A DNA stretch of 64,000 nucleotides from CAVPOO01 sp963707015 (lineage in GTDB: Bacteria > Pseudomonadota > Gammaproteobacteria > Thiohalobacterales > Thiohalobacteraceae): contig CAVPOO010000009.1 of the NCBI GenBank assembly GCA_963707015.1, positions 310,001 to 374,000 of the forward strand, written 5' to 3'. The notes beneath the pieces are model-generated. The model made no database searches. It worked only from the letters and a program-made list of their open reading frames with translations, and was not told the origin of the DNA. The position numbers and the translations under genes were made by a program. Below, in pieces: positions 18,289-26,581 of the stretch (position 1 is the first letter of the stretch; the number at the start of each line of letters is the position of its first letter).

Positions 18289-19560
18289 TTAGAACGCATA
18301 CCGCACCGTCCCACCGGCAAACAGAATATAATTCTGGTCGAACTTGCCTGCGGCGCGGACACCCTGACTGGTCTGGTCAATCTCGGCGTCGCCGACAATC
18401 AACAGTGTCGCACCCAGAGCATAATTCAGTTTGTTCTTGCCCTTCCAGGCATAGGCTGCCGATAGCTTGTAGTACGCTTCAACAGGCAGATCAAACGTGC
18501 GATGCTTGTCTTTGACGGGCGAGCTGTCATAGGAAACACCCAATGTGAAAGCACTTTGATCACTTAAGTCGTGTGCAAAGCCAATGCGCGCATACCAGGT
18601 GTCATCCCACTCCCTGTCGATCTCGGCATCAATGTTCGCGCCCCCGCCGCTGACTGCTATGCCGTTGTCGCTGAATTCGGACCAGTCCTGCCATCCGCCA
18701 TTCAGGAATATTGTATTGTCCTCACCGAATGTGTAGCGCAGGCCGACATCGAGCCACTGAGGGTTGTCCCAGCTGATATCCACCCCGGTAAGATCGGGCA
18801 CTGGTGTTGGTAACGACCAGTTGCGTATATTGACATCACCATCCAGGTCTATGTCCGACTTCGCCCTGTACACAATGCCCAGCAAGGCTTGATCTGTCAG
18901 CTGATAAGTCAGTCCTACGAAGGGCTGAAACCCCCAATCCGTCGCATTTTCGATCTTGACTTTGCCATCCGCTGTACCCGGTATGATCGCACTCGAATTG
19001 ATGGCGATATTCAGGTTGTAGCTCGTATACAGCGCACTGACGCCACCGCCAACAGATAATCGGTCAGAGACCTGGTAGGCGAGAGAAGGAGAAATACCGA
19101 TAACGCTAAGTTGCGCCTTGGAAGCCGAGTAGCGGCCGACAAAGTCGTCTCCATAGTTCACACCGCCCCCTTGTGGGGCAATGACCGAGAAACCGAACCG
19201 GCCACGATCAGAAAGTTTCTTCACATAAAACACGCTGGGTATGGCTATTGAATTGCCCGCGTTACCTCCATCCTTGCCACCCGCCTCGGCAACGGAAGGA
19301 TCAAACTCGACCTTGGGAACAACGAATTGCAGCCCCGCGACCATTACATCCTTTTCAATTCCGGTCATACCGGCGGGATTGGTCCACGAGGAATCCGCGT
19401 GGAATGTATTCGTCGGGTTTGCCGCGCCTGCCGTGCCCAGGCTGCCGGGCGTACCAATCTCTGTAATATAAAAGCCAGCTGCCATGCTGTTGCCTGTGGC
19501 CAGGCCCAGCAATGTAGAAAACAGAAGCCCACCAGCGGCGCTGTTTGTTGCATCGTTCAT
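18289..19560 (-). CDS. FadL/TodX-family outer membrane transporter
   Basis: A 423-residue protein with a signal peptide and the FadL N-terminal plug signature after cleavage (AGFYITEIGTPGSLGTAGA, then DSSWTNPAGMTGIE). Alternating short beta strands and a C-terminal aromatic end (GGTVRYAF) mark an outer membrane barrel. FadL-type channels let long-chain fatty acids or other hydrophobic compounds cross the outer membrane. The substrate cannot be read from sequence. It lies alone; the 256 bp to the next gene (19561-19816) hold no supported feature. Confidence 0.9.
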   Translation of the reverse strand: MNDATNSAAGGLLFSTLLGLATGNSMAAGFYITEIGTPGSLGTAGAANPTNTFHADSSWTNPAGMTGIEKDVMVAGLQFVVPKVEFDPSVAEAGGKDGGNAGNSIAIPSVFYVKKLSDRGRFGFSVIAPQGGGVNYGDDFVGRYSASKAQLSVIGISPSLAYQVSDRLSVGGGVSALYTSYNLNIAINSSAIIPGTADGKVKIENATDWGFQPFVGLTYQLTDQALLGIVYRAKSDIDLDGDVNIRNWSLPTPVPDLTGVDISWDNPQWLDVGLRYTFGEDNTIFLNGGWQDWSEFSDNGIAVSGGGANIDAEIDREWDDTWYARIGFAHDLSDQSAFTLGVSYDSSPVKDKHRTFDLPVEAYYKLSAAYAWKGKNKLNYALGATLLIVGDAEIDQTSQGVRAAGKFDQNYILFAGGTVRYAF

Positions 19561-19816
19561 GTAAGATCCCCTCTTAGCTGTCTCCTGTTTTGAAAACCCA
19601 TGAATCCGGCTTTTACGATGACCGCTGATGCCGTAATGCCTTGTTTGCCTTACTCCCGCAAAGAAATCCGGCTCCGCTGGTTCCTGGCCGAGAGCCTATA
19701 CGCTACGGCCGTGCGTCGCGACGTCGTGCTGCTGAACGCTCAACTGCCCGTTTACGCACGCAAGCATTCTTTGCACGCCCGCAGTCTTATCGTTCTGCAA
19801 AGCAGATAGGGGTACT

Positions 19817-20755
19817 TCAACGTTCATGGAGCTTGGAGTCGTGGTCCCAGTCAAACTCGAGCGCTTGCGCTTGATATAGCCTCAGTGTTTCAGTCTGATC
19901 GGTGGTGATCAGGATTTGATCGACCACATGTGCATGATGCGGGATCAGTGAACCGGGTGACATGACGGAGTCAAATGTCATTTTCCGCTGTACCCTTTCA
20001 ATCTGCAGGGCGCCCGTGTTCTGCGTTGCGCGCAGTTCTGCCACGATTTCAGACATCATCTCTTTGAGCACAGCCTCATCGAAGGCAATGGAGGTCTCAA
20101 GCCGAACGGCGCCAGCGACGTCTGACGCAGGACCCTGGTGAGTGACCGCAATCTCAACCGGAACAGAGCTGCCATACCAGGAGAACGTGTCCTGCCGGGT
20201 AAGCGTGTCTCCGGCCTCAAGCGATAGGCCATGTAGGCATCCGATCAACCCCTGCCAGAAGGTTGCCAGTTGATCTCGCACGGCCTGCGGAAAGTGTGCA
20301 GATTTGGCGAAATCCTTCGCGGGTCGCGAGACCTCACTGCCTTCGGTCATCCCCGCTACTTTGTCCGAAAATGTTTCCAGACCCATAAATCCCTCGATCT
20401 GTCCCGTCTCAGAGATAAGATACGAGGGCCAAGTGGAAAAGGCCTGAGCAAAGCGGGGTTCCGCTAGCGCATCGTTGTCGCGCCCGGTCGGGTCGCTTCC
20501 TGCCACGCGCCGCTGCAGGTTCTCGACATGCAGGACATAGCCGTCTTTCCCGGAACGGGCCTGTACGGCAATATCGTAGCGAGATGCGAGTGAGATTCCG
20601 GAAGCTTCCGTTGTCTCGACCACGGTTGCCCGGCCAGGCCTTGGCCAATTGAACCTGAAGGTCTCTGAAAAGACGTCAGGTATCTGTATACAGAGCACAA
20701 ATAGAACGACGAGGCGAACAGAAGGCCATCTGCTGCGAGGGGTTCTCTGATTCAT
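19817..20755 (-). CDS. Exported protein of unknown function
   Basis: A 312-residue protein with an N-terminal hydrophobic leader (LVVLFVLCIQIPDVFS), probably a signal peptide, and no further membrane segment. The mature part looks like a beta-rich periplasmic domain with paired strands and two cysteines at most. No family recognised. Its first codons (20740-20755) lie inside the edge of the duplicated block that also carries the deleted coiled-coil gene, so its start region may have been reshaped by the duplication. Confidence 0.6.
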   Translation of the reverse strand: MNQRTPRSRWPSVRLVVLFVLCIQIPDVFSETFRFNWPRPGRATVVETTEASGISLASRYDIAVQARSGKDGYVLHVENLQRRVAGSDPTGRDNDALAEPRFAQAFSTWPSYLISETGQIEGFMGLETFSDKVAGMTEGSEVSRPAKDFAKSAHFPQAVRDQLATFWQGLIGCLHGLSLEAGDTLTRQDTFSWYGSSVPVEIAVTHQGPASDVAGAVRLETSIAFDEAVLKEMMSEIVAELRATQNTGALQIERVQRKMTFDSVMSPGSLIPHHAHVVDQILITTDQTETLRLYQAQALEFDWDHDSKLHER

Positions 20756-20776
20756 TCAGCGGACCTCAAAGTGAGT

Positions 20777-21496
20777 CTACGATGTTGTTCGATACCAAGC
20801 GAACGTGGAGCCTGAGATGCTCAGCCCAAATTCCGACTTGCCTCCTTGAAGAAGTCGCTCGATCGTTCCGGGAACTCGCCCCAGGGGATGCACACCAGAA
20901 CCACCTTGGCGCGGCGCCCGTCGCTCGGCGACGATACGCCGCAAGGCGGTTGCGATGAGATTATCGAAGGCGCGCTTTTTCAGCTCCCGGCGGGTCGCGG
21001 TCTCGTCGTCGGTAACCGCAACGAATCGATGGTTGCAGAAGTTGACCACCACCTGTTCGACATCACGTCGTAAGGTCTCTCCCGCGAAGTTCATCCCGAG
21101 CACCTTGCGTTCCTCGCGCTCTGTGCCAAGTCCGGCAGAGATCCTGTCTGTCACCGGGCGCCGGCCTCGGGAGGGGTAGCCTCTGATGGCCGGGCTGGCG
21201 CTGACGACTTCCCGCAGCTGCTCGGGCGAGGCAAAGAAGGCCCGCAGCCTTGGGTCGATACTGTATTGTCGCTTGCGGAACTCGACCGCTGGTGGGAGAC
21301 TATCCGCTAACTCGATGACGTAGTCTACCGCGCGCTCGACGGCAGGGCGCAACTTCCTGCGGTAACCGATTACCGAGCGCAGCCGCGCATCGGTCCCGTC
21401 GACGACGTGCTCGGTCGCCCGTTCGATGAGTGCGTCGTCAATCTGGCTGTTTGTCCGCGTAGGTGGTCCGAAAATCGACTGGAATAAACTGAGCAT
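20777..21496 (-). pseudogene. Deleted duplicate of the 11286-12317 coiled-coil gene
   Basis: The first ~190 residues from the start at 21496 are a close copy of the protein at 11286-12317 (same MLSLFQSIFG start and VVVNFCNHRFVAVTDDE block). A net 356-bp internal deletion, relative to the full copy, then joins the coding end for SALRRIVAE to the last ~110 bp of the gene. Since 356 is not a multiple of three, the tail is read out of frame and runs past the old stop (equivalent at 20821) to 20777. The coiled coil and beta-rich end are lost. DNA similarity also covers the flanks, about 20741-21605 against 11212-12425. It is therefore a block duplication followed by deletion. Confidence 0.85.
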
Positions 21497-21664
21497 GCTG
21501 CACCTCGCTATGCCAGGGGCGCTTCTGTCTGCCGAGTACCTGGAGGGTAAGTGGAGTAGGGGCGGGAAGCAAGGCTGTGAAGCCAGTGACAGCGACTATC
21601 TGCTCGCTCGCGGTAACGGTACCGCATCGTCGTATCCGCTGACCTTATTCCGGATTACTCAAGA

Positions 21665-21949
21665 TCAGGACACGCAATTTGACCGCGAAAGCGCCGTTCG
21701 CTTCATGGGTTTCAGTCCGTCGCAGCCATGGTCATCGTTGCCATAATGGTATTCGTGGTGCAGATAGTCGCTGATATCCACTTTATCGATCTGTTCAGGT
21801 TTAAGGCACTTTTGTCCGCACTCACGCCAGATGCCGCTGGTCAGGAACAGCTCAAAAAGATCGGGCTTGAGACCTTCCACGAACAGCATCAAGTCGCCAG
21901 TGATAATCCAGTAATCCGCCTCCAGTTTGCGCAGAATCTTTAGGGCCAT
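21665..21949 (-). CDS. Small ORF, possible DUF1538 relic
   Basis: A 94-residue frame without a clear ribosome site. Its start (DYWIITGDLMLFVEGLKPDLFELF) resembles the DUF1538 protein encoded at 23807-25597 (DSWVITGG ... LMFFMEGLKLGLMPF), with a gap. The DNA also matches in short runs. The rest is acidic and histidine-rich (DYLHHEYHYGNDDHGCDG) and matches nothing I know. It may be a decayed fragment of a second DUF1538 gene or an independent small protein. Confidence 0.3.
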   Translation of the reverse strand: MALKILRKLEADYWIITGDLMLFVEGLKPDLFELFLTSGIWRECGQKCLKPEQIDKVDISDYLHHEYHYGNDDHGCDGLKPMKRTALSRSNCVS

Positions 21950-22099
21950 ACTGGACTTGGATTGGCATATGTGCTACATAATGTAGCCGCTAGACAACAT
22001 AGCCTGCAGGACAAGGCAGCTAACTTAAACTTACGATCGGGCGTGCAACACAAGCCATGGTTCTTGCGCCTGTTCGCAGAATTTATTAGGGAAATGATG

Positions 22100-22939
22100 A
22101 TGAAACGAATAAATATTGTCAGGATGATTGCGTTGCTGGGTTGCACTGTTACGGCGACGTCGGCGTTGGCGCTGGATGCTGTTTCGGTGGATGTCCCTCG
22201 CACCGCTGCCAAGTCGGGTGGTTTCGTCGGGCTGGGTGTCGGGTACTCGCCCGATTACGAAGGTTCCGATGAGTATGAGGCGGTTCCGGCGCCTTTTGGT
22301 CGTTATGTCTGGGGCAGCGGGCGCTATGTGAATCTTGGCGGTACCCAGGGTAGCGAGCGGGCAGGGCGCCTGTCGCTCAATATCGTTTCAAGGGACTGGA
22401 GTGAGGTCTTCGAATTCGGGCCGCTGTTGCAGTACCGGATGAAGCGGGACGACGATGTGGACAATAGCCAGGTTTCCAGGATGGAGGAAGTGGATGCCGC
22501 CACCGAGGCGGGCCTGTTTGCCGGCATCAACACAGGGCCCTGGTCTGCGCAACTGGCCTTCGCGTCGGATGTCTCCGATGAGCACAGCGGTACCGTAGTT
22601 TATCTCAAGGGTGGTTACAGGACCGACCTGAGCGACAAATTACAAATCAAGTTCGGGGTGTCCACCGCGTGGGCCAGTGATGATTATATGGAGACCTATT
22701 TTGGTGTCGATGCCACGGATTCCGCGCGCAGCGGTCTGTCACAATACAGTGCCAGCAGCGGTATCAAGGATGTCGGCCTGAATGTGACCGGGAATTACCA
22801 ATTCAATCAAAAGTGGGGTCTGGTAGGCGCCGTAGGCTATACCCGCATGCTTAATGATGCCGAAGACAGCCCGGTTGTCGATGATGCAGGCGATAAAAAC
22901 CAGTACAAAGCCGTTGTTGCGGTTACCTATTCGTTCTAG
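22100..22939 (+). CDS. MipA/OmpV-family outer membrane protein
   Basis: Three consecutive ATGs lie at 22094-22102; I choose 22100 because AGGGA (22088-22092) is 7 nt before it. The 279-residue product has a signal peptide (to ALALDA) and the MipA/OmpV pattern: GLGVGYSPDYEGSDEYEAVPAPFGRY near the mature N terminus, alternating beta strands, and a terminal aromatic residue (VVAVTYSF). The family forms outer membrane barrels, one member of which scaffolds murein enzymes; the role here is open. A strong terminator follows directly. Confidence 0.9.
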   Translation: MKRINIVRMIALLGCTVTATSALALDAVSVDVPRTAAKSGGFVGLGVGYSPDYEGSDEYEAVPAPFGRYVWGSGRYVNLGGTQGSERAGRLSLNIVSRDWSEVFEFGPLLQYRMKRDDDVDNSQVSRMEEVDAATEAGLFAGINTGPWSAQLAFASDVSDEHSGTVVYLKGGYRTDLSDKLQIKFGVSTAWASDDYMETYFGVDATDSARSGLSQYSASSGIKDVGLNVTGNYQFNQKWGLVGAVGYTRMLNDAEDSPVVDDAGDKNQYKAVVAVTYSF

Positions 22940-22969
22940 CCCCACGGTGGATAGAAAGGTGGATAGAAA

Positions 22970-22997
22970 AAGGGCGGCATGATGCCGCCCTTATTGT
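22970..22997 (+). terminator. Rho-independent terminator after the MipA/OmpV gene
   Basis: The arms AAGGGCGGCAT and ATGCCGCCCTT form a nearly continuous stem with a tiny loop, followed by a T-rich tail (TTATTGTT). It starts 31 bp after the stop codon at 22939. Confidence 0.85.
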
Positions 22998-23043
22998 TGG
23001 TGCTACCTATGATCCGGTCCGCCTTAACTAGCTGCCATTCGGG

Positions 23044-23427
23044 TCAGACTCCTTCCTCGGGTACGCCTTCGGGCAAGACGTACGGCGTCGCGGTTATCAG
23101 CGCACTCTGGAATATCACCCCGCCACCGGCGCGGCCGATACGGGCCGTTTCGTAGATGTAATCGAACAGGGCGTCTGCTTCGGCCTCCGGAACTACCACT
23201 CTCACCAGTCTGACCAGATAGGCGTCGGGCAAGGTGCCGGGTTTGACTTTGGCATCTGCCAGCACATCCATTCCCAGGCAAGAGATGCTTTCGGCTCGGC
23301 TGATTGCTTTTTCCCGCTGCAAGGCCTGGAGCAATTGCTTATCGCTGCCATCGTCGGGTAACACGCAGGTGATGAGTTTGCTGGCCTCATGAGGCGCAGA
23401 TTTGCCCGGATTCTGCAAGGCGCTCAT
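23044..23427 (-). CDS. P-II-like regulatory protein, second of two
   Basis: A 127-residue protein with the ferredoxin-like P-II fold pattern: a beta strand (SKLITCVLPDDG), helix (SDKQLLQALQREKAISRAES), strand and loop, then VRVVVPEAEADALFDYIYETARIGRAGGGVIFQSAL. That last segment matches the B-loop/C-terminal part of P-II-like proteins. The usual T-loop tyrosine of GlnB is not evident, so signalling need not involve uridylylation. The start overlaps the upstream gene by 4 bp (23424-23427), so it is co-translated with the first P-II-like gene and the DUF1538 membrane protein. Likely a trimeric regulator of that protein, by inference. Confidence 0.72.
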   Translation of the reverse strand: MSALQNPGKSAPHEASKLITCVLPDDGSDKQLLQALQREKAISRAESISCLGMDVLADAKVKPGTLPDAYLVRLVRVVVPEAEADALFDYIYETARIGRAGGGVIFQSALITATPYVLPEGVPEEGV

Positions 23428-23810
23428 GTTTCACCCTTTTGTGGGGCGCTTTTTTCCAGCCGATCCATCAGACTTTGCGGAATGAAGGTCGCAACTTTCT
23501 CCACCGGCGTGATATAGATGTAGCCCACGCCAGGCGTATCGAGCCCACCGACGCGATAAATGTGATCCATCACGGCGTCGCGTTGCTCTGAGGAAACGAA
23601 GAGACTGATGACATCCTTCTCCACCTCCACGGCGAGTCCGAGCAGACCCAGTCGTTCTCGTGCACCGATGCCTTTCGCGTAGTGACCCACAGCACCGGTT
23701 GTTGCGCCAATGTCGCGCGCTGCTTTGAGGATGGCATCACCCCGACCGATTTGCACAACAATGGTGAGCAGGGCGACGTCGGTCAGATAGGTAATCTTTT
23801 GCTCGCTCAT
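23424..23810 (-). CDS. P-II-like regulatory protein, first of two
   Basis: A 128-residue protein with P-II-like pattern: strand VALLTIVVQIGRGDAILKAARDIGATTGAVGHYAKG, then LGLAVEVEKDVISLFVSSEQRDAVMDHIYRVGGLDTPGVGYIYITPVEKVATF. The TPGVGYIYITPVE segment corresponds to the GKGFIFVxPVE region in P-II proteins; DAVMDHIY matches the helix before it. The T-loop region is short (ARERLG) compared with GlnB. It overlaps the DUF1538 gene (23807-23810) and the second P-II-like gene (23424-23427), forming a coupled trio. It differs clearly from its partner, so a heterotrimer or two separate signals are possible. Confidence 0.78.
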   Translation of the reverse strand: MSEQKITYLTDVALLTIVVQIGRGDAILKAARDIGATTGAVGHYAKGIGARERLGLLGLAVEVEKDVISLFVSSEQRDAVMDHIYRVGGLDTPGVGYIYITPVEKVATFIPQSLMDRLEKSAPQKGET

Positions 23811-25597
23811 AACAGGGTCTTAGCCTCCTCCTCGTGGCGTGCTAAAGGGGTCTTGGTGGTTGCCGCGATGCGCGCCCTGGCCTGATAACTTGCCCAGAGT
23901 CCGGTTATCAACACGGTAAGGATAGGTCCAACGGACGCCATGCACAGAATCCCGAAGCCGTCCACGGCGTTGGCGGCGTTGCCGAAGCCCAAGCCCATGG
24001 CCAGCACCAGGGGCACAGTGATAGGGCCCGTGGTCACCCCAGCGCTGTCCCAGGCCACGTTAACAAACTCTTCAGTAGAAAAGAACGTCAGTACGAGCGC
24101 CAGCAGATACGGAGGCACGACCAGCCACACCAGCGGCAAATCGAAAATCAACTTGGCCAGGCCGGTAGCGATACCGAATCCTACACCTATGGATACGGCT
24201 TTGATGAGGGTCGTCTTTTTGAATACTCCGTTGGTGAGATTCTCGGTTGTGGTGCCCAAGGCATTGAGCGCCGGTTCCGCCAGGGTGGCGCCAAAGCCCA
24301 GAACCCAGGCAAACACCAGCGCCAGGAGCAATCCCACCACATAGCCATAGATCGGAGAGCCGGGTATCCCAGAGACCTGCATAAACGCTGTTGGCACGAG
24401 TCCGCCTGCGCTGCCACCCAATTTGGAAAGCCCGTAAGTCAGCCCTAGATTGAAGATGCACATGCCGACGAGTGTGAGACTGATGCCGTAGATAATCTCA
24501 CTGGGGTTTTCGAGTTTTTCCTTGAGTACCAGTTTCAGAACCAGGAACAGAAACAGCACCAGGGGCAGAATGGCACGCACTCCAAGGACGATCTCTTCTC
24601 CGGGGCTGGTCTCAAACCAGGCAGGGTCCATGGCCTGAGCTGCTGCTGCGGCCTGTTTGGCCGTTTCGATGATTTCAGCGGGAGTCAGGGCGTACGAAAT
24701 GTAGAAGGAAAGGAGAAGTACTCCGATGATAGGAAACAAGGAGGCGAGCGTGACAATGCCGAAACCGGATAACGCTGAGTCTCCCTTGCCCGCTGCGGCG
24801 GCGATACCGATACCCAGCGACAACACCAGCGGCACGGTAACTGGCCCCGTGGTCACAGCGCCACAATCCCAGGCCAGCCCAAGCAGCTTCTGTGTTTCAG
24901 GGTCGATCGAGCCATACACGGTCAATGTCAGCACCGGCACCAGGGAAGCATAGATGAGGGGCTTGAGGCTCCAGCCGTAAATGAAACGCATGGTGCCTAG
25001 AACCGCGGCTAGTCCCACGCTGAAACCGACCACCAGCACCAGTTCTTCTGCCCAGAAGTTGAGCAGCGCATAAAGATAGGGTGCTCGCTCCACGGAAACA
25101 TTCTGTCCAGCCGCCTTCAGGGCGCCGATAGCCGGCTCGGCGAAGGTAACGCCGATACCCAGTAACAGGGTGACAAACAACACCAGCGGTAAAGACGATT
25201 TTCTGGGTAAGTTACTGCCGATCAGAGTTCCGAAGGGCATAAGACCCAGTTTGAGTCCTTCCATGAAAAACATCAGCCCTGCTATTACCGCGAACAGGCC
25301 GCCGGTAATGACCCAGGAATCTTCCACCATATTTTGTAAGAACAGGATCTGAAACAGGGCCAGGTAAAGGGCGAGCGGAACGACCGCCTTTACCTGTTCC
25401 ATGAAACGCACCGAGACATAAGGGCGAAGCAGGCGGACGCCTTCGGCCCGCGTCAATCGTATCGGGGGTGCCTGGTAGGGAACGACCTTGCCCTCGGTGT
25501 CCCTTTCAAGCTTGGGCATCAAGTCATTGAGGCTGATGAGGTCGTGCCTGGCTGTCAGTTCGCGTTGATAGTCGCCGAACCGGTAATGATCTGCCAT
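23807..25597 (-). CDS. DUF1538 two-repeat membrane protein (predicted P-II-controlled transporter)
   Basis: A 596-residue polytopic protein with two DUF1538 repeats. Each repeat carries the same signature: AWDCGAVTTGPVTVPLVLSLG at about 242-262 and AWDSAGVTTGPITVPLVLAMG at about 515-535. Each also has an earlier GxxxAEPAxxAL motif (about 149-160 and 434-446). About 12-14 membrane helices are visible, with a soluble N terminus of about 70 residues. The repeats suggest a pseudo-symmetric transporter, but no substrate is known to me. It is the first gene of a unit with two P-II-like proteins joined by 4-bp overlaps, which points to control of transport by P-II-type binding, as with AmtB-GlnK or SbtA-SbtB (established analogies). 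Confidence 0.85.
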   Translation of the reverse strand: MADHYRFGDYQRELTARHDLISLNDLMPKLERDTEGKVVPYQAPPIRLTRAEGVRLLRPYVSVRFMEQVKAVVPLALYLALFQILFLQNMVEDSWVITGGLFAVIAGLMFFMEGLKLGLMPFGTLIGSNLPRKSSLPLVLFVTLLLGIGVTFAEPAIGALKAAGQNVSVERAPYLYALLNFWAEELVLVVGFSVGLAAVLGTMRFIYGWSLKPLIYASLVPVLTLTVYGSIDPETQKLLGLAWDCGAVTTGPVTVPLVLSLGIGIAAAAGKGDSALSGFGIVTLASLFPIIGVLLLSFYISYALTPAEIIETAKQAAAAAQAMDPAWFETSPGEEIVLGVRAILPLVLFLFLVLKLVLKEKLENPSEIIYGISLTLVGMCIFNLGLTYGLSKLGGSAGGLVPTAFMQVSGIPGSPIYGYVVGLLLALVFAWVLGFGATLAEPALNALGTTTENLTNGVFKKTTLIKAVSIGVGFGIATGLAKLIFDLPLVWLVVPPYLLALVLTFFSTEEFVNVAWDSAGVTTGPITVPLVLAMGLGFGNAANAVDGFGILCMASVGPILTVLITGLWASYQARARIAATTKTPLARHEEEAKTLL

Positions 25598-26021
25598 GTT
25601 CGTAGTTTCGCTCCCAGAACGGCTTGTGTGAATTTGTTGCTTGTCAGATCAGCGACTGCCCCGCTGAAGCCACTGCGCAATGCCCTATGGCCGGTTATCG
25701 AGCCTGACCGCAGGTCGTCTGGTCGGCTCGCAGTCCACTGACTCCTGAATCTGCCTTTACCGACATGGTCCGTCGAATGGCTCCATTTTCCTCTGAGGTT
25801 CGGATTCTTAGCCTAAACGCCGCGGCGGTGGCGTGCTTGCCATTATGCGTCAGAAGTTGACTGAGGTCCAAGAAGACTCGGTCGTTGAGCGCACCCATCG
25901 GAAGGCAACATGCCAATATGGGTAGTATAGCTTGAGCGAAGTGTGACCTGAGGCCGCAAGTGAACAGAGTGGTCTCGTGACATGCGCTGCGCGTGGCAGC
26001 AATCCACAGGGGTTGGATGCG

Positions 26022-26108
26022 AGCGTCAGGCACATAGAGCCGGTACATGATCTCGTCCATGTCAGTGTCATCAGGTATTTTGCCGATGGCCTCCAGCGCT
26101 TCCTGTGG
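26022..26108 (-). pseudogene. Antitoxin N-terminal fragment
   Basis: Translation gives EALEAIGKIPDDTDMDEIMYRLYV, which matches the start of small antitoxins of RelE/ParE-type modules (typical pattern: EAL..I..LP.DA...DIMYRLYV). The rest of the antitoxin and any toxin gene are missing; the frame continues into unrelated sequence. It abuts the IS6-like fragment, so insertion and later decay probably broke the module. Confidence 0.45.
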
Positions 26109-26223
26109 CGCGCGGTCGATCAAGACGGGGATGTGCTCGACATCCTGGTGCAGAAACGTCGGAACAAGACGGCGGCCAAACGGTTCTTTCGCACGCTATT
26201 GAAGGGCCTGAAATACGCGCCCC
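26094..26223 (+). pseudogene. IS6-family transposase fragment
   Basis: Reading from 26094 gives FLWRAVDQDGDVLDILVQ and then KRRNKTAAKRFFRTLLKG, the highly conserved catalytic-core block of IS6/IS26-family transposases, which includes the first DDE aspartate (AVDQDG). Only about 43 residues remain; the N-terminal DNA-binding part and the rest of the DDE domain are absent. No terminal inverted repeats were found. Confidence 0.7.
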
Positions 26224-26581
26224 GCTGCACCGCGTCCAACAACTTGACAGTACCGTCTGATACACGTCGAGGCGCCGGTGCGCTGAGGTTTGCTCGAAAG
26301 GTGGCTCGAATTGGCAAAAAATCCGGGACGCGGCCAGGCAAGGTGCGCTAATATCGTGGCGCTTGGGCTGGGGCTATCCTTGAGCGGCTTTCAAAATAAT
26401 CTCACTGACAGATCGGAGGGACTATAATGACGGACGAATAAGATTCCTCGCGATGCCCCATTCCTTCTGAAAGTATTTACAGTGCCGGGTTTCAGTTTGA
26501 CAAGCGAGGTATTCGCTTCAATGAGTCCAGTTGAAACCCGAGTAAACAGGTTCTTCTAACTCCCGGGAAAGGCTATCGAAA

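Larger units (their letters stand above)
25598..26581. other. Intergenic region with mobile-element and antitoxin debris
   Basis: About 980 bp between the DUF1538 gene and the RND membrane-fusion gene. Apart from the antitoxin-like and IS6-like fragments listed separately (26022-26223) I see no intact gene. Long frames on both strands (25695-26123 minus, 25977-26351 plus) are composites of fragments. The last 200 bp, AT-richer, likely contain the promoter of the RND operon. Confidence 0.45.
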
